Assembly (NCBI GenBank): GCA_036924835.1
Contig: JBAGRR010000001.1
Coordinates: forward strand, 2,805,001 to 2,869,000
DNA from: Nitrobacteraceae bacterium AZCC 1564
GTDB lineage: Bacteria > Pseudomonadota > Alphaproteobacteria > Rhizobiales > Xanthobacteraceae
Direction: 5' to 3'
Length of the DNA stretch: 64,000 bases
Shown: piece after piece, positions 28,161 to 36,885 of the stretch
How the letters are laid out: each line of letters opens with the position of its first letter
Numbering within the stretch: position 1 is the first letter of the stretch
Notes under the pieces: model-generated
Database searches by the model: none
What the model was told of the DNA's origin: nothing
The model's input: only the letters and a program-made list of their open reading frames with translations
Translations under genes and position numbers: made by a program

Positions 28161-29198
28161 TTAAGCCGCTTTTTTCTTCGGCTGCAGCAGCTTGCGGTTC
28201 ACGAGGCACTCCGCAATCTGGATCGCGTTGAGCGCCGCGCCCTTGCGCAGGTTGTCGGAAACGCACCACAGCACGAGCCCGTTTTCGACTGTTGCGTCTT
28301 CGCGGATGCGACTGATGTAGGTGGCATCCTCGCCCGCGCTTTCGTACGGCGTGACGTAACCGCCCGGCTCACGCTTGTCGATCACGAGGCAACCCGGCGC
28401 CTTGCGCAGAATGTCGCGGGCTTCGTCAACGGAGATCGGATTCTCGAACTCGATGTTGACCGCTTCCGAGTGGCCGATAAACACTGGCACGCGCACGCAG
28501 GTGGCGGAGAGCTTGATCTTGGGGTCGAGAATCTTCTTGGTCTCGGCCAGCATCTTCCACTCTTCCTTCGTGTAGCCATCCTCCATGAACACGTCGATCT
28601 GGGGAATGACATTGAAGGCAATACGCTTCGGGAATTTCTTATTGACCAGTTCGTCGTTGGTGTAGACGGCCTTGGTCTGCGAGAACAGTTCGTCCATCGC
28701 ATCCTTGCCCGCGCCCGAAACGGACTGGTAGGTCGAAACCACGACGCGCTTGATCGTTGCCGCGTCATGGAGCGGCTTCAGTGCAACGACGAGCTGCGCC
28801 GTCGAGCAATTCGGGTTGGCGATGATGCCGCGCTTGGTGAAACCGGCGACCGCATCGGCATTCACCTCAGGCACGATCAGCGGCACATCCGAGTCGTAGC
28901 GCCATGCGGACGAGTTATCGATCACCACGGCGCCAGCGGCCGCGATCTTCGGCGACCATTCCTTCGAAACTTCTCCGCCTGCCGACATCAGGCAGATATC
29001 GACATCGCTGAAATCGTAGTTTTCGAGAGCTTTGACTTTGAGAGTCCGGTCGCCATACGAGACTTCGACGCCGGTGCTGCGGCGTGATGCCAGCGCCACG
29101 ACCTCATCGGCCGGGAAGCTGCGTTCGTCCAGAATGTTGAGCATTTCCCGGCCTACATTGCCGGTCGCTCCCACACAGGCCACCTTGTAACCCATCAT
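28161..29198 (-). CDS. asd: Aspartate-semialdehyde dehydrogenase
   Basis: Reduces aspartyl phosphate for lysine, DAP, threonine and methionine synthesis. The 345-residue protein shows VGATGNVGREML, the catalytic Cys131 in IANPNCSTAQ and the usual C-terminal dimer segment. Two adjacent ATG codons can serve as start. It is monocistronic. dapF of the same pathway is at 12578. Confidence 0.97.
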   Translation of the reverse strand: MMGYKVACVGATGNVGREMLNILDERSFPADEVVALASRRSTGVEVSYGDRTLKVKALENYDFSDVDICLMSAGGEVSKEWSPKIAAAGAVVIDNSSAWRYDSDVPLIVPEVNADAVAGFTKRGIIANPNCSTAQLVVALKPLHDAATIKRVVVSTYQSVSGAGKDAMDELFSQTKAVYTNDELVNKKFPKRIAFNVIPQIDVFMEDGYTKEEWKMLAETKKILDPKIKLSATCVRVPVFIGHSEAVNIEFENPISVDEARDILRKAPGCLVIDKREPGGYVTPYESAGEDATYISRIREDATVENGLVLWCVSDNLRKGAALNAIQIAECLVNRKLLQPKKKAA

Positions 29199-29385
29199 TG
29201 ACTCTCCGAAGAAAAAAGCTTCGCCCCGCCGTCTGCGGAAAGGGAAGAGGCAGCGCTTCTATGCGAAAAACGGCGCAAATACAACGCAGAAGCGATGTCG
29301 AATCACTCTAGCCCAGCCATGAGGCGGATGAAATCCGCATCGAGACTGGAACAGCGACGCCGTTTCATGAAGCAGAACGCGCCGC

Positions 29386-30180
29386 ATGAGTCCGATCGCC
29401 GTCGATCAAGTCCCGGATACCTCCGCCATTCATCCTGTCCTTCGTAGCTTTGCTCTCCGGCGACGCGAGATCATCGTGCGGTTGATAGCCTACTGCTCGG
29501 GGCTCGCCGTGCTGGCTGCTATTCTCGCGGACCTCTTTTCCGTGGCGCCGCCTGCCGGAACCGATATGGTTCGGCCCTCATTGCTGGGCTGGACACCGGC
29601 GAGCCGACCTCATCCTGCGTTCGCCGTCAGCCATCTGGAATTAGCTAAGAAAACAGAGAGTTACGACATCCTTCGGCATCCCCACGGGGGGCGTAAGGAC
29701 ATTTTGCGGTGGTCTGCCGCGGATGAGCCGCCCGTCGCTGAAGTCGAGATTTACCGGCCCGGCAACGAACTCGGCGCGTTCGCCGCGGCCGATGCTGATC
29801 TTGGTCCGCGCATGGGACCCGCCGGTCAGGGTGAAATGGAAGCCGCTGGCGTCATCGATACCAAGTTCGGGCCGGTTACCCTCCTCCGGTTCAGCGGTGC
29901 GCGTGCTGCAACCCAGGCATGTCTTGGCTTTGTGAAGACGTTCGAAGTCCCCAAACTCAGGCTCAGCGGCTGGTCTTGTCACGCCAGTTCTGCAAGCGCA
30001 CAGCGCACCTTTCTGGGGTGCGCACTCAACCGCCTGACCTTGCTTTCAGCCGGCAACGATCCAAAAATGGCCGAACTATTCGCACGCGCCGAATTGCGGC
30101 GCTCGGATTGTGTCGCGGCCGCCTCCTCCACCGACTGGGCGACCGGGCCACAGGAGCCTGTTCTTCGGGGAAGCATCTAA
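29386..30180 (+). CDS. Membrane-anchored hypothetical protein
   Basis: A 264-residue protein with one hydrophobic segment at about residues 30-48 and a mainly hydrophilic C-terminal part, predicted periplasmic. It contains four scattered cysteines (CLGF, CHAS, CALN, SDCV) that could pair. I recognise no domain. Codon use matches its neighbours and the frame is long, so it is probably a real gene. Confidence 0.65.
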   Translation: MSPIAVDQVPDTSAIHPVLRSFALRRREIIVRLIAYCSGLAVLAAILADLFSVAPPAGTDMVRPSLLGWTPASRPHPAFAVSHLELAKKTESYDILRHPHGGRKDILRWSAADEPPVAEVEIYRPGNELGAFAAADADLGPRMGPAGQGEMEAAGVIDTKFGPVTLLRFSGARAATQACLGFVKTFEVPKLRLSGWSCHASSASAQRTFLGCALNRLTLLSAGNDPKMAELFARAELRRSDCVAAASSTDWATGPQEPVLRGSI

Positions 30181-30307
30181 CGCCCTGTCATTCATGAAAC
30201 ATTTTCGACGCCCGGCGCTTTATTGTCGGGAAGTGTGGCCCATTTCACCTTGTGGGGCTGTGACTGGAACGGCTAAATAAGACTGAAATTCGGAATCCCG
30301 TGAGGAC

Positions 30308-30694
30308 ATGATGGCTTTGAAAATTTTTGGCGCAAAAACTCTGGCGGTCCTGCTCGCCACCGCGGCTGTGGCCGCGATCAGCCTTGGCGCGCCCGAAGCC
30401 AACGCCCAACCCCGGAAGCGCAACGTAAATGTCGAGGGCAGCCAGACCTATGACGGCCCTCCCCGCAAGCCGCAGAACTACTCCTACAGGTCCGGCCGTA
30501 CCCGCGTGTACATTACGCGCCGTTCGTGGCTCGATGCCGGCACCGAGGTGCTCCCCGGTGAACGCAAGTTCACCGACTACGCCTATCCCCCGGGCTACAA
30601 CTACGGCATGTTGATTGATCCGCGGTACACGACCCGCCGCCCGCTCGGCGACCAGTGGTACACCGGCAGTCCGACGGGTTTCCCCTTGTACTGA
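30308..30694 (+). CDS. Small secreted hypothetical protein
   Basis: A 128-residue protein with a signal sequence ending EANAQ and a Tyr/Arg/Pro-rich mature part (YSYRSGRTRVYITRRSWLDAGTEVLPGERKF then YPPGYNYG). It is conserved-looking and of unknown function. The start is the first or second ATG (30308 or 30311). A strong terminator follows. Confidence 0.7.
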   Translation: MMALKIFGAKTLAVLLATAAVAAISLGAPEANAQPRKRNVNVEGSQTYDGPPRKPQNYSYRSGRTRVYITRRSWLDAGTEVLPGERKFTDYAYPPGYNYGMLIDPRYTTRRPLGDQWYTGSPTGFPLY

Positions 30695-30717
30695 TTCATT
30701 TCTCAGTCTCCTGACGC

Positions 30718-30745
30718 AAAATGCCCGGCTTGCGCCGGGCATTTT
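30718..30745. terminator. Bidirectional terminator between the secreted protein gene and leuB
   Basis: AAATGCCCGGC pairs with GCCGGGCATTT across TTGC, with A and T runs on opposite sides, so it can serve both convergent genes. Confidence 0.92.
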
Positions 30746-30770
30746 CGTCTCTACCGGGGCGAGCCGCCGA

Positions 30771-31883
30771 TTATGCGGTGAGGGCGTCAAGCTCGCCGAT
30801 GATGGCTTCGCCCATCTGCGAGGTGCTGACCACCTTCGAGCCCTCGGACTTGATGTCGCCGGTGCGCAGGCCCTTTGCGAGCGTCGAGGCAATCGCCTGG
30901 TCAATGAGATCAGCTTCCTTTTGCATGTCGAACGAATAGCGCAGCGCCATACCGAATGACGTCAGCATCGCGACGGGATTCGCCAAGCCCTTGCCGGCGA
31001 TGTCCGGCGCGGAACCATGCACCGGTTCATACAGCGCCTTCCGCTTCTTGGTCTTCGGATCGACTTCACCAAGCGACGCCGATGGCAGCATGCCCAACGA
31101 GCCGGTGAGCATCGCCGCGATATCCGAAAGAATGTCGCCAAAGAGATTGTCGGTCACGATGACATCGAACTGCTTCGGCTGACGCACCAGCTGCATGGCG
31201 CCGGAGTCCGCGAGCTGATGCTCGAGCGTCACGTCCTTGTACTCGCGCTGATGGACCTGCGTCACAACCTCATTCCACAACACGCCACTCTTCATGACGT
31301 TGCGTTTCTCCATCGAGGTCACCTTGTTTTGGCGCTTGCGCGCCAATTCAAACGCGACGCGCGAAATGCGCTCGATTTCATATGTGTCATAGACCTGCGT
31401 ATCGACCGCGCGCTTCTGGCCGTTGCCGAGGTCGGTAATCGTCTTCGGCTCGCCAAAGTACACGCCACCGGTGAGCTCGCGCACGATCATGATATCAAGA
31501 CCTTCGACCACATCGCGCTTCAGGCTCGAGGAATCGGCGAGCGCCGGATAGCAGATGGCAGGACGCAAGTTCGCGAACAGCGACATATCCTTGCGCAACC
31601 GCAGGAGACCCGCTTCAGGTCGCACATCGTAAGGCACCGCATCCCATTTCGGGCCGCCGACCGCACCGAAGATCACCGCGTCCGCTGCCTGTGCCAGCGC
31701 CATGGTCGTGTCAGTGATGGAAACCTTGTCGGCATCGTAGCTCGCACCGCCCACCAAGCCGGTTTCGGTTTCAAAACGCGCGATGCCGCGCTTATTAAGC
31801 CAGTCGATCAGGCGCTTCACCTCGGCCATTACTTCGGTGCCGATACCGTCGCCGGGAAGAAGCAGCAGCTTGTGCGTCGCCAT
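30771..31883 (-). CDS. leuB: 3-isopropylmalate dehydrogenase
   Basis: Oxidatively decarboxylates 3-isopropylmalate with NAD in leucine synthesis. The 370-residue protein shows [48 protein letters not shown] and [14 protein letters not shown], the substrate and cofactor loops. It is monocistronic. Confidence 0.98.
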   Translation of the reverse strand: MATHKLLLLPGDGIGTEVMAEVKRLIDWLNKRGIARFETETGLVGGASYDADKVSITDTTMALAQAADAVIFGAVGGPKWDAVPYDVRPEAGLLRLRKDMSLFANLRPAICYPALADSSSLKRDVVEGLDIMIVRELTGGVYFGEPKTITDLGNGQKRAVDTQVYDTYEIERISRVAFELARKRQNKVTSMEKRNVMKSGVLWNEVVTQVHQREYKDVTLEHQLADSGAMQLVRQPKQFDVIVTDNLFGDILSDIAAMLTGSLGMLPSASLGEVDPKTKKRKALYEPVHGSAPDIAGKGLANPVAMLTSFGMALRYSFDMQKEADLIDQAIASTLAKGLRTGDIKSEGSKVVSTSQMGEAIIGELDALTA

Positions 31884-32049
31884 ATTTTGATTGCCTTACA
31901 GGTTTCATGGAATGCTCGCGCGAAGTGCTAAAACGCCGCTGCACGCTTGGCAAGACACCTTTGCCCCCTACGGCACAGCCGGATAGGTCGGTGTCTTCCG
32001 CACGAACGGGGAGACACCGGCGTCCCATAGCGAATCAACACCGCGCAGC

Positions 32050-32508
32050 TTAATTCCAGGCAGCACCAACCATCTGCCGAACAGACACATTGAGCCTGTT
32101 CCAGACGTTGATCAGCGCAATCGAGACAATCAAGGTTGCCAGCGCTTGCTTGTCGTAGTGCTTCGCTGCCTCATCCCAGATCGCATCCGGCACCGGATCG
32201 GCTTGATCGGCGATCCGAGTGACCGCTTCCGTTAACGCCAAAGCAGCGCGTTCGGCATCGGTGAAATAAGGCGTGTCTCGCCACGCCGCGACCGCGAAGA
32301 TCCGTTCATCTTTCTCGCCAGCTTTCTTGAGCTCTCGCGCGTGCATATCGACACACACACTGCAGCCGTTGATCTGGCTCGCGCGGAGCTGGATGAGCTT
32401 GTGCGTCGCGTAAGGCACACCATCCTTTTCAATGGATTCGTTCAGGGCTTGCAGCGCCTGCAAAGCGTCGGGAAGAACGAGGGCTGGATTGGTTATTCGG
32501 GCTTGCAT
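32050..32508 (-). CDS. Carboxymuconolactone decarboxylase/AhpD-like alkylhydroperoxidase
   Basis: A 152-residue CMD-fold protein with the redox pair Cys49 and Cys52 in GCSVCVDMH, followed by His56, the AhpD-type active site that reduces peroxides using thiols. It is divergent from an ECF41-type sigma factor, the gene partnership known for that sigma family. An ECF41-type promoter box pair lies on its strand at 32620-32646, which argues that the sigma factor controls it. Confidence 0.9.
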   Translation of the reverse strand: MQARITNPALVLPDALQALQALNESIEKDGVPYATHKLIQLRASQINGCSVCVDMHARELKKAGEKDERIFAVAAWRDTPYFTDAERAALALTEAVTRIADQADPVPDAIWDEAAKHYDKQALATLIVSIALINVWNRLNVSVRQMVGAAWN

Positions 32509-32584
32509 GATGATCTCCTATTCGGTCTTGGTGATACAGGACGTCGAGGCGTCCGGTTCCCGTTCCGCGAATGGCTCAGAGACC

Positions 32585-32611
32585 TGTCACATCGGCCAAG
32601 GCTCATTCGTC
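32585..32611 (+). promoter_or_regulatory. ECF41-type promoter of the sigma factor gene
   Basis: TGTCACA at 32585-32591, 16 bases, then CGTC at 32608-32611, matching the TGTCACA / CGTC pattern described for ECF41 sigma factors. Transcription would begin about 30 bases before the sigma start codon at 32648, implying self-activation. Confidence 0.7.
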
Positions 32612-32619
32612 AGTACTAT

Positions 32620-32646
32620 GACGAACGCCAACTAGAGAATGTGACC
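32620..32646 (-). promoter_or_regulatory. ECF41-type promoter of the AhpD-like gene
   Basis: On the minus strand GGTCACA, 16 bases, then CGTC, one mismatch from the box on the other strand and with identical spacing. The two -10 boxes are only eight bases apart, so the two RNA polymerases would compete. The -35 box reaches almost to the sigma start codon. Confidence 0.65.
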
Positions 32647-32647
32647 G

Positions 32648-33529
32648 ATGGACGAGACAAAAATTCTGGCAGAGCAATTCGAGACCAATCGCAATCACTT
32701 GCGCGCGGTGGCCTACCGCATGCTGGGTTCCCCGAGCGAAGCGGACGATGCGGTCCAGGAAGCGTGGTTGAGGTTGAACCGGACTGACACCAGCGACGTC
32801 ACCAATCTCGGCGGCTGGCTGACCACGGTCGTGGCGCGGATTTGTCTCGACATGCTGCGATCGCGCAAATCGCGGCGGGAGGAGCCGATGGGCCCGCACG
32901 TGCCTGAACCGATCCACGACGACGAGGCCCTTGAGCACGAAGCACATTTGGCGGATTCGGTCGGGACTGCATTGCTCGTGGTGCTTGATGCCCTCGCGCC
33001 CGCCGAGCGCCTCGCGTTTGTGCTGCATGATATGTTCGCGGTACCCTTCGAGGAGATCGCTCCGATCGTAGGGCGGTCCCCGGCAGCTACGCGGCAACTT
33101 GCAAGCCGTGCACGACGGCGTGTGCAGGGCGGCACCACAGCAGCCAATCCCGATCTCAGCCAGAAACGAAAGATCGTCGAGGCGTTCCTCGCGGCATCAC
33201 GGGATGGAGACTTTGAAGGACTTCTGGCAGTTCTTGCCCCTGACGTCGTGGTACAAGCTGATCCGGCAGCAATGCAAATGGGATCGCCGGCGGAAATTCG
33301 CGGCGCAGCAGCTGTCGCGCAAATGTTCAAGGGACGCGCGCAAGCGGCGAAGCCTGCCCTGGTGGACGGCGGCATCGGAGCTGCCGTCAGCTTTGGCGGT
33401 CGCCTGCGGATCGTACTCAACCTTACGATCACGAATGACAGAATTTCCGGGATCGAGGCGATTGCTGATCCTGGACGAATCGACGCGTTCGACATCGAGA
33501 TCTTGAGCGGCGATGGAATATCGCCGTGA
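32648..33529 (+). CDS. ECF41-type RNA polymerase sigma factor with SnoaL-like C-terminal domain
   Basis: This 293-residue protein has sigma-2 at about 12-78, a linker with GPHVPEP (equivalent to the WLPEP motif of the group), sigma-4 at about 108-162 and a C-terminal SnoaL-like domain at about 173-290. In ECF41 proteins this fused domain takes the place of an anti-sigma factor and tunes activity. The DGGGK and NPDKL landmarks appear degenerate here as DGGIGA and ADPGRI. The inducing signal is unknown. Its neighbour is the divergent AhpD-like gene. Confidence 0.9.
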   Translation: MDETKILAEQFETNRNHLRAVAYRMLGSPSEADDAVQEAWLRLNRTDTSDVTNLGGWLTTVVARICLDMLRSRKSRREEPMGPHVPEPIHDDEALEHEAHLADSVGTALLVVLDALAPAERLAFVLHDMFAVPFEEIAPIVGRSPAATRQLASRARRRVQGGTTAANPDLSQKRKIVEAFLAASRDGDFEGLLAVLAPDVVVQADPAAMQMGSPAEIRGAAAVAQMFKGRAQAAKPALVDGGIGAAVSFGGRLRIVLNLTITNDRISGIEAIADPGRIDAFDIEILSGDGISP

Positions 33530-33543
33530 TCGTCGAGACACTT

Positions 33544-33578
33544 GACGTGATGCCCGGCACGAAGCCGGGCATCACGTC
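33544..33578. terminator. Hairpin between the sigma factor and msrP-like genes
   Basis: A perfect 15-bp stem, GACGTGATGCCCGGC with GCCGGGCATCACGTC, closes a 5-base loop between convergent genes. The T run is absent, so function rests on stem strength and position. Confidence 0.7.
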
Positions 33579-33588
33579 ATCCAAACAA

Positions 33589-34374
33589 TTAGCTGCCACT
33601 GAATGAATTGTAGCCCTGATCTTCCCAATAGCCACCTTTGTAGTCATTGGTGACTTCCATCGAGATCACGTATTTCGGATTCTTGAATCCGAGCTTTGTG
33701 GGCACACGGATCTTCATCGGATAACCGTAGGCCGTCGGCAATATCTCGTTGTCGAATTTAAACGTCATCTGGGTCTGCGGATGCAGCGCCGTCGCCATGT
33801 CGAGCGGGCTGTTGTAGCCGTCCTGATCGCCACACTGGAACCAGCAGTATTTGGCGCGAGTGTCCGCACCGATCAATTTCAGGAAGTGGCGCAGCGGCGT
33901 GCCAGTCCAGCTTCCGATCGCGCTCCAGCCTTCTACGCAGATGTGGCGCGTGATCTGTTTCTCCTGCGGCAGCTGATAGAGCTCCTCAAGCGTCCAGGAC
34001 TTTTTGTTGTCGACCAATCCACGGACTTCGAGCTTCCAGGTCTTGCCGTCGATCTCGGGCGCCTCATCCACCGAATAATAGCCGTTGAAGGGGAACGGTC
34101 GCGTGATTGCACTCTCCGGATATGTGGGCGCCAGCGTGTTCGGATTGAACAGCGCGTGCTGCACACCGTCGTTGAACTTGGAAATCTGCACCAAGAGCGA
34201 TTCCGCAGAGAAGCTATCGGTGACGTCACAGCCCGTCAGCATCGTCAACGCGCCGAGGCTAGCACCGCCTGCGATGAAACGGCGGCGCGTCAAATCCGGC
34301 ATCAACTTTGTGGCATCCCTGACAAGGAGTTTCTTGTCGACACCGGGGATAATGAGTTTGCGTTTAAGACCCAT
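33589..34374 (-). CDS. MsrP/YedY-like molybdopterin-dependent oxidoreductase
   Basis: A 261-residue sulfite-oxidase-fold catalytic subunit. The N-terminus has a twin-arginine signal (TRRRFIAGGASLGALTML at about 29-46), so it is folded before export. Cys146 in HICVEGWS is the molybdenum ligand, and the GYPMKIRVPTKLGFKNPKYV segment is conserved. MsrP repairs periplasmic methionine sulfoxide. The partner gene 18 bases upstream is a b-type cytochrome rather than an obvious MsrQ, so electron delivery and substrate may differ from MsrPQ. Confidence 0.85.
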   Translation of the reverse strand: MGLKRKLIIPGVDKKLLVRDATKLMPDLTRRRFIAGGASLGALTMLTGCDVTDSFSAESLLVQISKFNDGVQHALFNPNTLAPTYPESAITRPFPFNGYYSVDEAPEIDGKTWKLEVRGLVDNKKSWTLEELYQLPQEKQITRHICVEGWSAIGSWTGTPLRHFLKLIGADTRAKYCWFQCGDQDGYNSPLDMATALHPQTQMTFKFDNEILPTAYGYPMKIRVPTKLGFKNPKYVISMEVTNDYKGGYWEDQGYNSFSGS

Positions 34375-34392
34375 GATCGATGTCCTTTAGAT

Positions 34393-35028
34393 TCAGCGGC
34401 CAATGATCATGGCGCGCAGGCTCTTCGGAACCAGGATCGCCAGTGCGACGTGGATCGCCAGAAATCCGACGATTGCAGCCATGCAGGCAAAGTGGACGTA
34501 GCGTGCGAAGTCGTAGCCACCGAACAGTGCCGTCAGCCATTGCAGCTGCACGGGCTTCCAGATCGATAGACCTGACAGCACGATCAAAATGCCGGCAACG
34601 ATCACACCGGCATAAAGCAGCTTCTGCACCTGATTGTAGGTTGAGAGATCACTGTGCGAGAGCTTGCCGGTCAACGCCGCCTTAGCATCGCCTAACACGC
34701 CACTCGCAGAGATCGGCGTGAGCTTCTTCCGGAACCGTCCGGTGATCAATCCCAGTGCCAGATAGACCAAACCATTGACCATCAGCAGCCACATCGCCGC
34801 GAAATGCCACAGCAGCGCGCCAGCGAGCCAACCGCCCAGCGTAATCGAAGAGGGGAAGGTAAAATTGAACAGTGGAGATGCATTGTAGATCTGCCAGCCG
34901 GACATGATCATCAAGACCATGGCGACGGCATTGACCCAGTGGACAATCCTCACCCAGGCGGGCTGGATGATCTTCCCTGCTGCGGCGGCGTGTTCCGCCT
35001 CCGAATGATGGGTTGCAATGCTGGACAT
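34393..35028 (-). CDS. Cytochrome b/b6 (b561-type) domain membrane protein
   Basis: A 211-residue protein with four membrane helices and conserved histidines (VRIVHWVNA, LLWHFAAMW, YVHFACMAAIVGFLAIHVALA) suited to ligate two b hemes. It is upstream of and co-oriented with the MsrP-like gene, with 18 bases between them, so it probably passes quinol electrons to it. Confidence 0.87.
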   Translation of the reverse strand: MSSIATHHSEAEHAAAAGKIIQPAWVRIVHWVNAVAMVLMIMSGWQIYNASPLFNFTFPSSITLGGWLAGALLWHFAAMWLLMVNGLVYLALGLITGRFRKKLTPISASGVLGDAKAALTGKLSHSDLSTYNQVQKLLYAGVIVAGILIVLSGLSIWKPVQLQWLTALFGGYDFARYVHFACMAAIVGFLAIHVALAILVPKSLRAMIIGR

Positions 35029-35202
35029 AAGCGCTTCCGTTCCGATGAAGTCACTAACACCAACAATACGATGATATTCTAGTTTTGTTACGCTGTAGCG
35101 TCAGAAAAAAGCAGCCCGACACACAGCGGTGAAACGCCGCAAAGGCTCATTCACGAACGCGCGAGCAAATTCGTTTCTGACAATACCGTCTCGAATGAGG
35201 AG

Positions 35203-35230
35203 TTTCCTCTCCCGGCAACGGGAGAGGAAA
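35203..35230 (-). terminator. Hairpin downstream of the fasciclin gene
   Basis: TTTCCTCTCCCG pairs perfectly with CGGGAGAGGAAA across a 4-base loop, 20 bases after the stop of the minus-strand gene. Confidence 0.65.
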
Positions 35231-35249
35231 CGAACCATGTATGAGGATT

Positions 35250-35849
35250 TCAAGACTTCGGCATCAGCACCGTATCGATGACATGAATCACGCCATTGGA
35301 CTGGTTGACGTCGGCAATGGTCACCATTGAGGTATCGCCCTTGGCGTCGGTCAACGCGACCTTGTCGCCGGCATTCTTGACGGTGAGTTCTTCACCCTCG
35401 ACGGTCTTGAGCTTCTTGCCATCAGCCAGATCCGACGCATTCATTTTTCCCGGGACCACGTGATAGGTTAGGATTTTGGTCAAAGTCGCCTTGTTCTCGG
35501 GCTTCACCAGCGTTTCGACCGTTCCTGCAGGTAGTTTGGAGAATGCTGCGTTGGTCGGTGCAAACACGGTGAACGGCCCTTTTCCCGATAGCGTATCGAC
35601 CAGCCCTGCAGCCTTCACCGCCGCCACCAGCGTCGTATGGTCTTTCGAATTCACGGCGTTTTCGATGATATTCTTCGTGCGATACATCGGCGCGCCGCCG
35701 ACCATCACGGTCTTCTCGCCGGACAATTCACTTTTCTTCATCATCTTGTCTTGCGCCTGAACGGGCACAACGACGCTGACACTCAGGGCGAGTGCGGCAA
35801 ACGTCGCTGCTGACAGATATGCAATGCGCGTTGAGTTGAGCTCGGACAT
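35250..35849 (-). CDS. Secreted fasciclin domain protein
   Basis: A 199-residue protein with a signal sequence ending VPVQAQ and one FAS1 domain, marked by [27 protein letters not shown] and the C-terminal [16 protein letters not shown]1 domains mediate adhesion or envelope interactions. The ATG at 35849 is used; the frame stays open upstream to 36050 but the signal sequence begins here. It shares direction with the cytochrome b/MsrP pair, but a hairpin separates them. Confidence 0.9.
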   Translation of the reverse strand: MSELNSTRIAYLSAATFAALALSVSVVVPVQAQDKMMKKSELSGEKTVMVGGAPMYRTKNIIENAVNSKDHTTLVAAVKAAGLVDTLSGKGPFTVFAPTNAAFSKLPAGTVETLVKPENKATLTKILTYHVVPGKMNASDLADGKKLKTVEGEELTVKNAGDKVALTDAKGDTSMVTIADVNQSNGVIHVIDTVLMPKS

Positions 35850-36050
35850 GTGTCGTCTCCCGGTGATTGGACATCCCGGCGAGAATTCGCCGGACGTTGC
35901 CGGCAGCGTTGCTTTGAAGAACACTGCGCCGCCGATGTCCGAGCTACGCGGACTTCGGCGGCGCGTTTCAAAGAATAAATTTTGCGGAATCTGAAACTTT
36001 AAGCTCAGCGATACGTGTGGCTCTCCCCCGATGGAGGAGAGATCAAACAC

Positions 36051-36803
36051 TCACAGTGTCGCAGTGAGGAAGCTTCTATTCCATGTCGGACTGATCAGGA
36101 TCTCATTCATGCAAACATGCGGCGGCATGTTCGCGACGAATGCGATGGTCTTTCCGAGATCTTCGGGCTGGAGCATTCGTGCCATCTCCTCGGCGCTCGG
36201 CGGCACGGGACGCGTCTTCATGATCGGCGTCGCAACTTCGCCCGGGGATAGACAGCATGCCCGCAGCCCATTCCTGAATTCATCCATGTTGAACGAGTGC
36301 GTCAGCGCCAGCACCGCATGCTTGGTTGCCGTATAAGCAGGGCCAGTCAACTTCGAAACGTGACGCCCCGCCCACGACGCGACATTGATGATGCAGCCAT
36401 CTTTCTGCGCGCGCATCGTCGGCAACACGGCGCGCATGCAATACATCAGGCCATTGAGGTTGATGTCGACGACCTTGTCCCATCCGTCCGTCGTCACGTC
36501 TTCCCAGCTCCGTTTCGGCACATTCAAGCCGGCGCTGTTCACCAGAAGATCGATGCGGCCATGCTTGGTCACGATCGCCTGAGCAACCGCGTTGACCTCA
36601 TCGGCGTTGCCGACATCGAGGGCCATCGCTTCGACCTTGCCTCCGGCCTTCACAATATCGGCCACTGCGGCGTCGAGTGCGTCCTTGCGTCGCCCGGAGA
36701 TCACAACGGTCCATCCTTCAGCCGCCAGCGCCTGAGCACCCGCGAGACCGATGCCGCTTCCTCCGCCCGTAATCCAGGCCACGCGTTTCTTGTTATCGCT
36801 CAT
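36051..36803 (-). CDS. SDR family oxidoreductase
   Basis: A 250-residue classical short-chain dehydrogenase: nucleotide loop TGGGSGIG, NSAG, catalytic Ser in NVASWAG and YTATK. The SGRR after the second strand favours NADP. Substrate is unknown. It is divergent from matB, with 82 bases between. Confidence 0.9.
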   Translation of the reverse strand: MSDNKKRVAWITGGGSGIGLAGAQALAAEGWTVVISGRRKDALDAAVADIVKAGGKVEAMALDVGNADEVNAVAQAIVTKHGRIDLLVNSAGLNVPKRSWEDVTTDGWDKVVDINLNGLMYCMRAVLPTMRAQKDGCIINVASWAGRHVSKLTGPAYTATKHAVLALTHSFNMDEFRNGLRACCLSPGEVATPIMKTRPVPPSAEEMARMLQPEDLGKTIAFVANMPPHVCMNEILISPTWNRSFLTATL

Positions 36804-36885
36804 ACTGGTCGTCTCCGTTGCCTTTCAAAGGATGGTTTTGCTAATGACGTTTCCAATCCGATCACGCCTTGTTCCGAGATGATGC

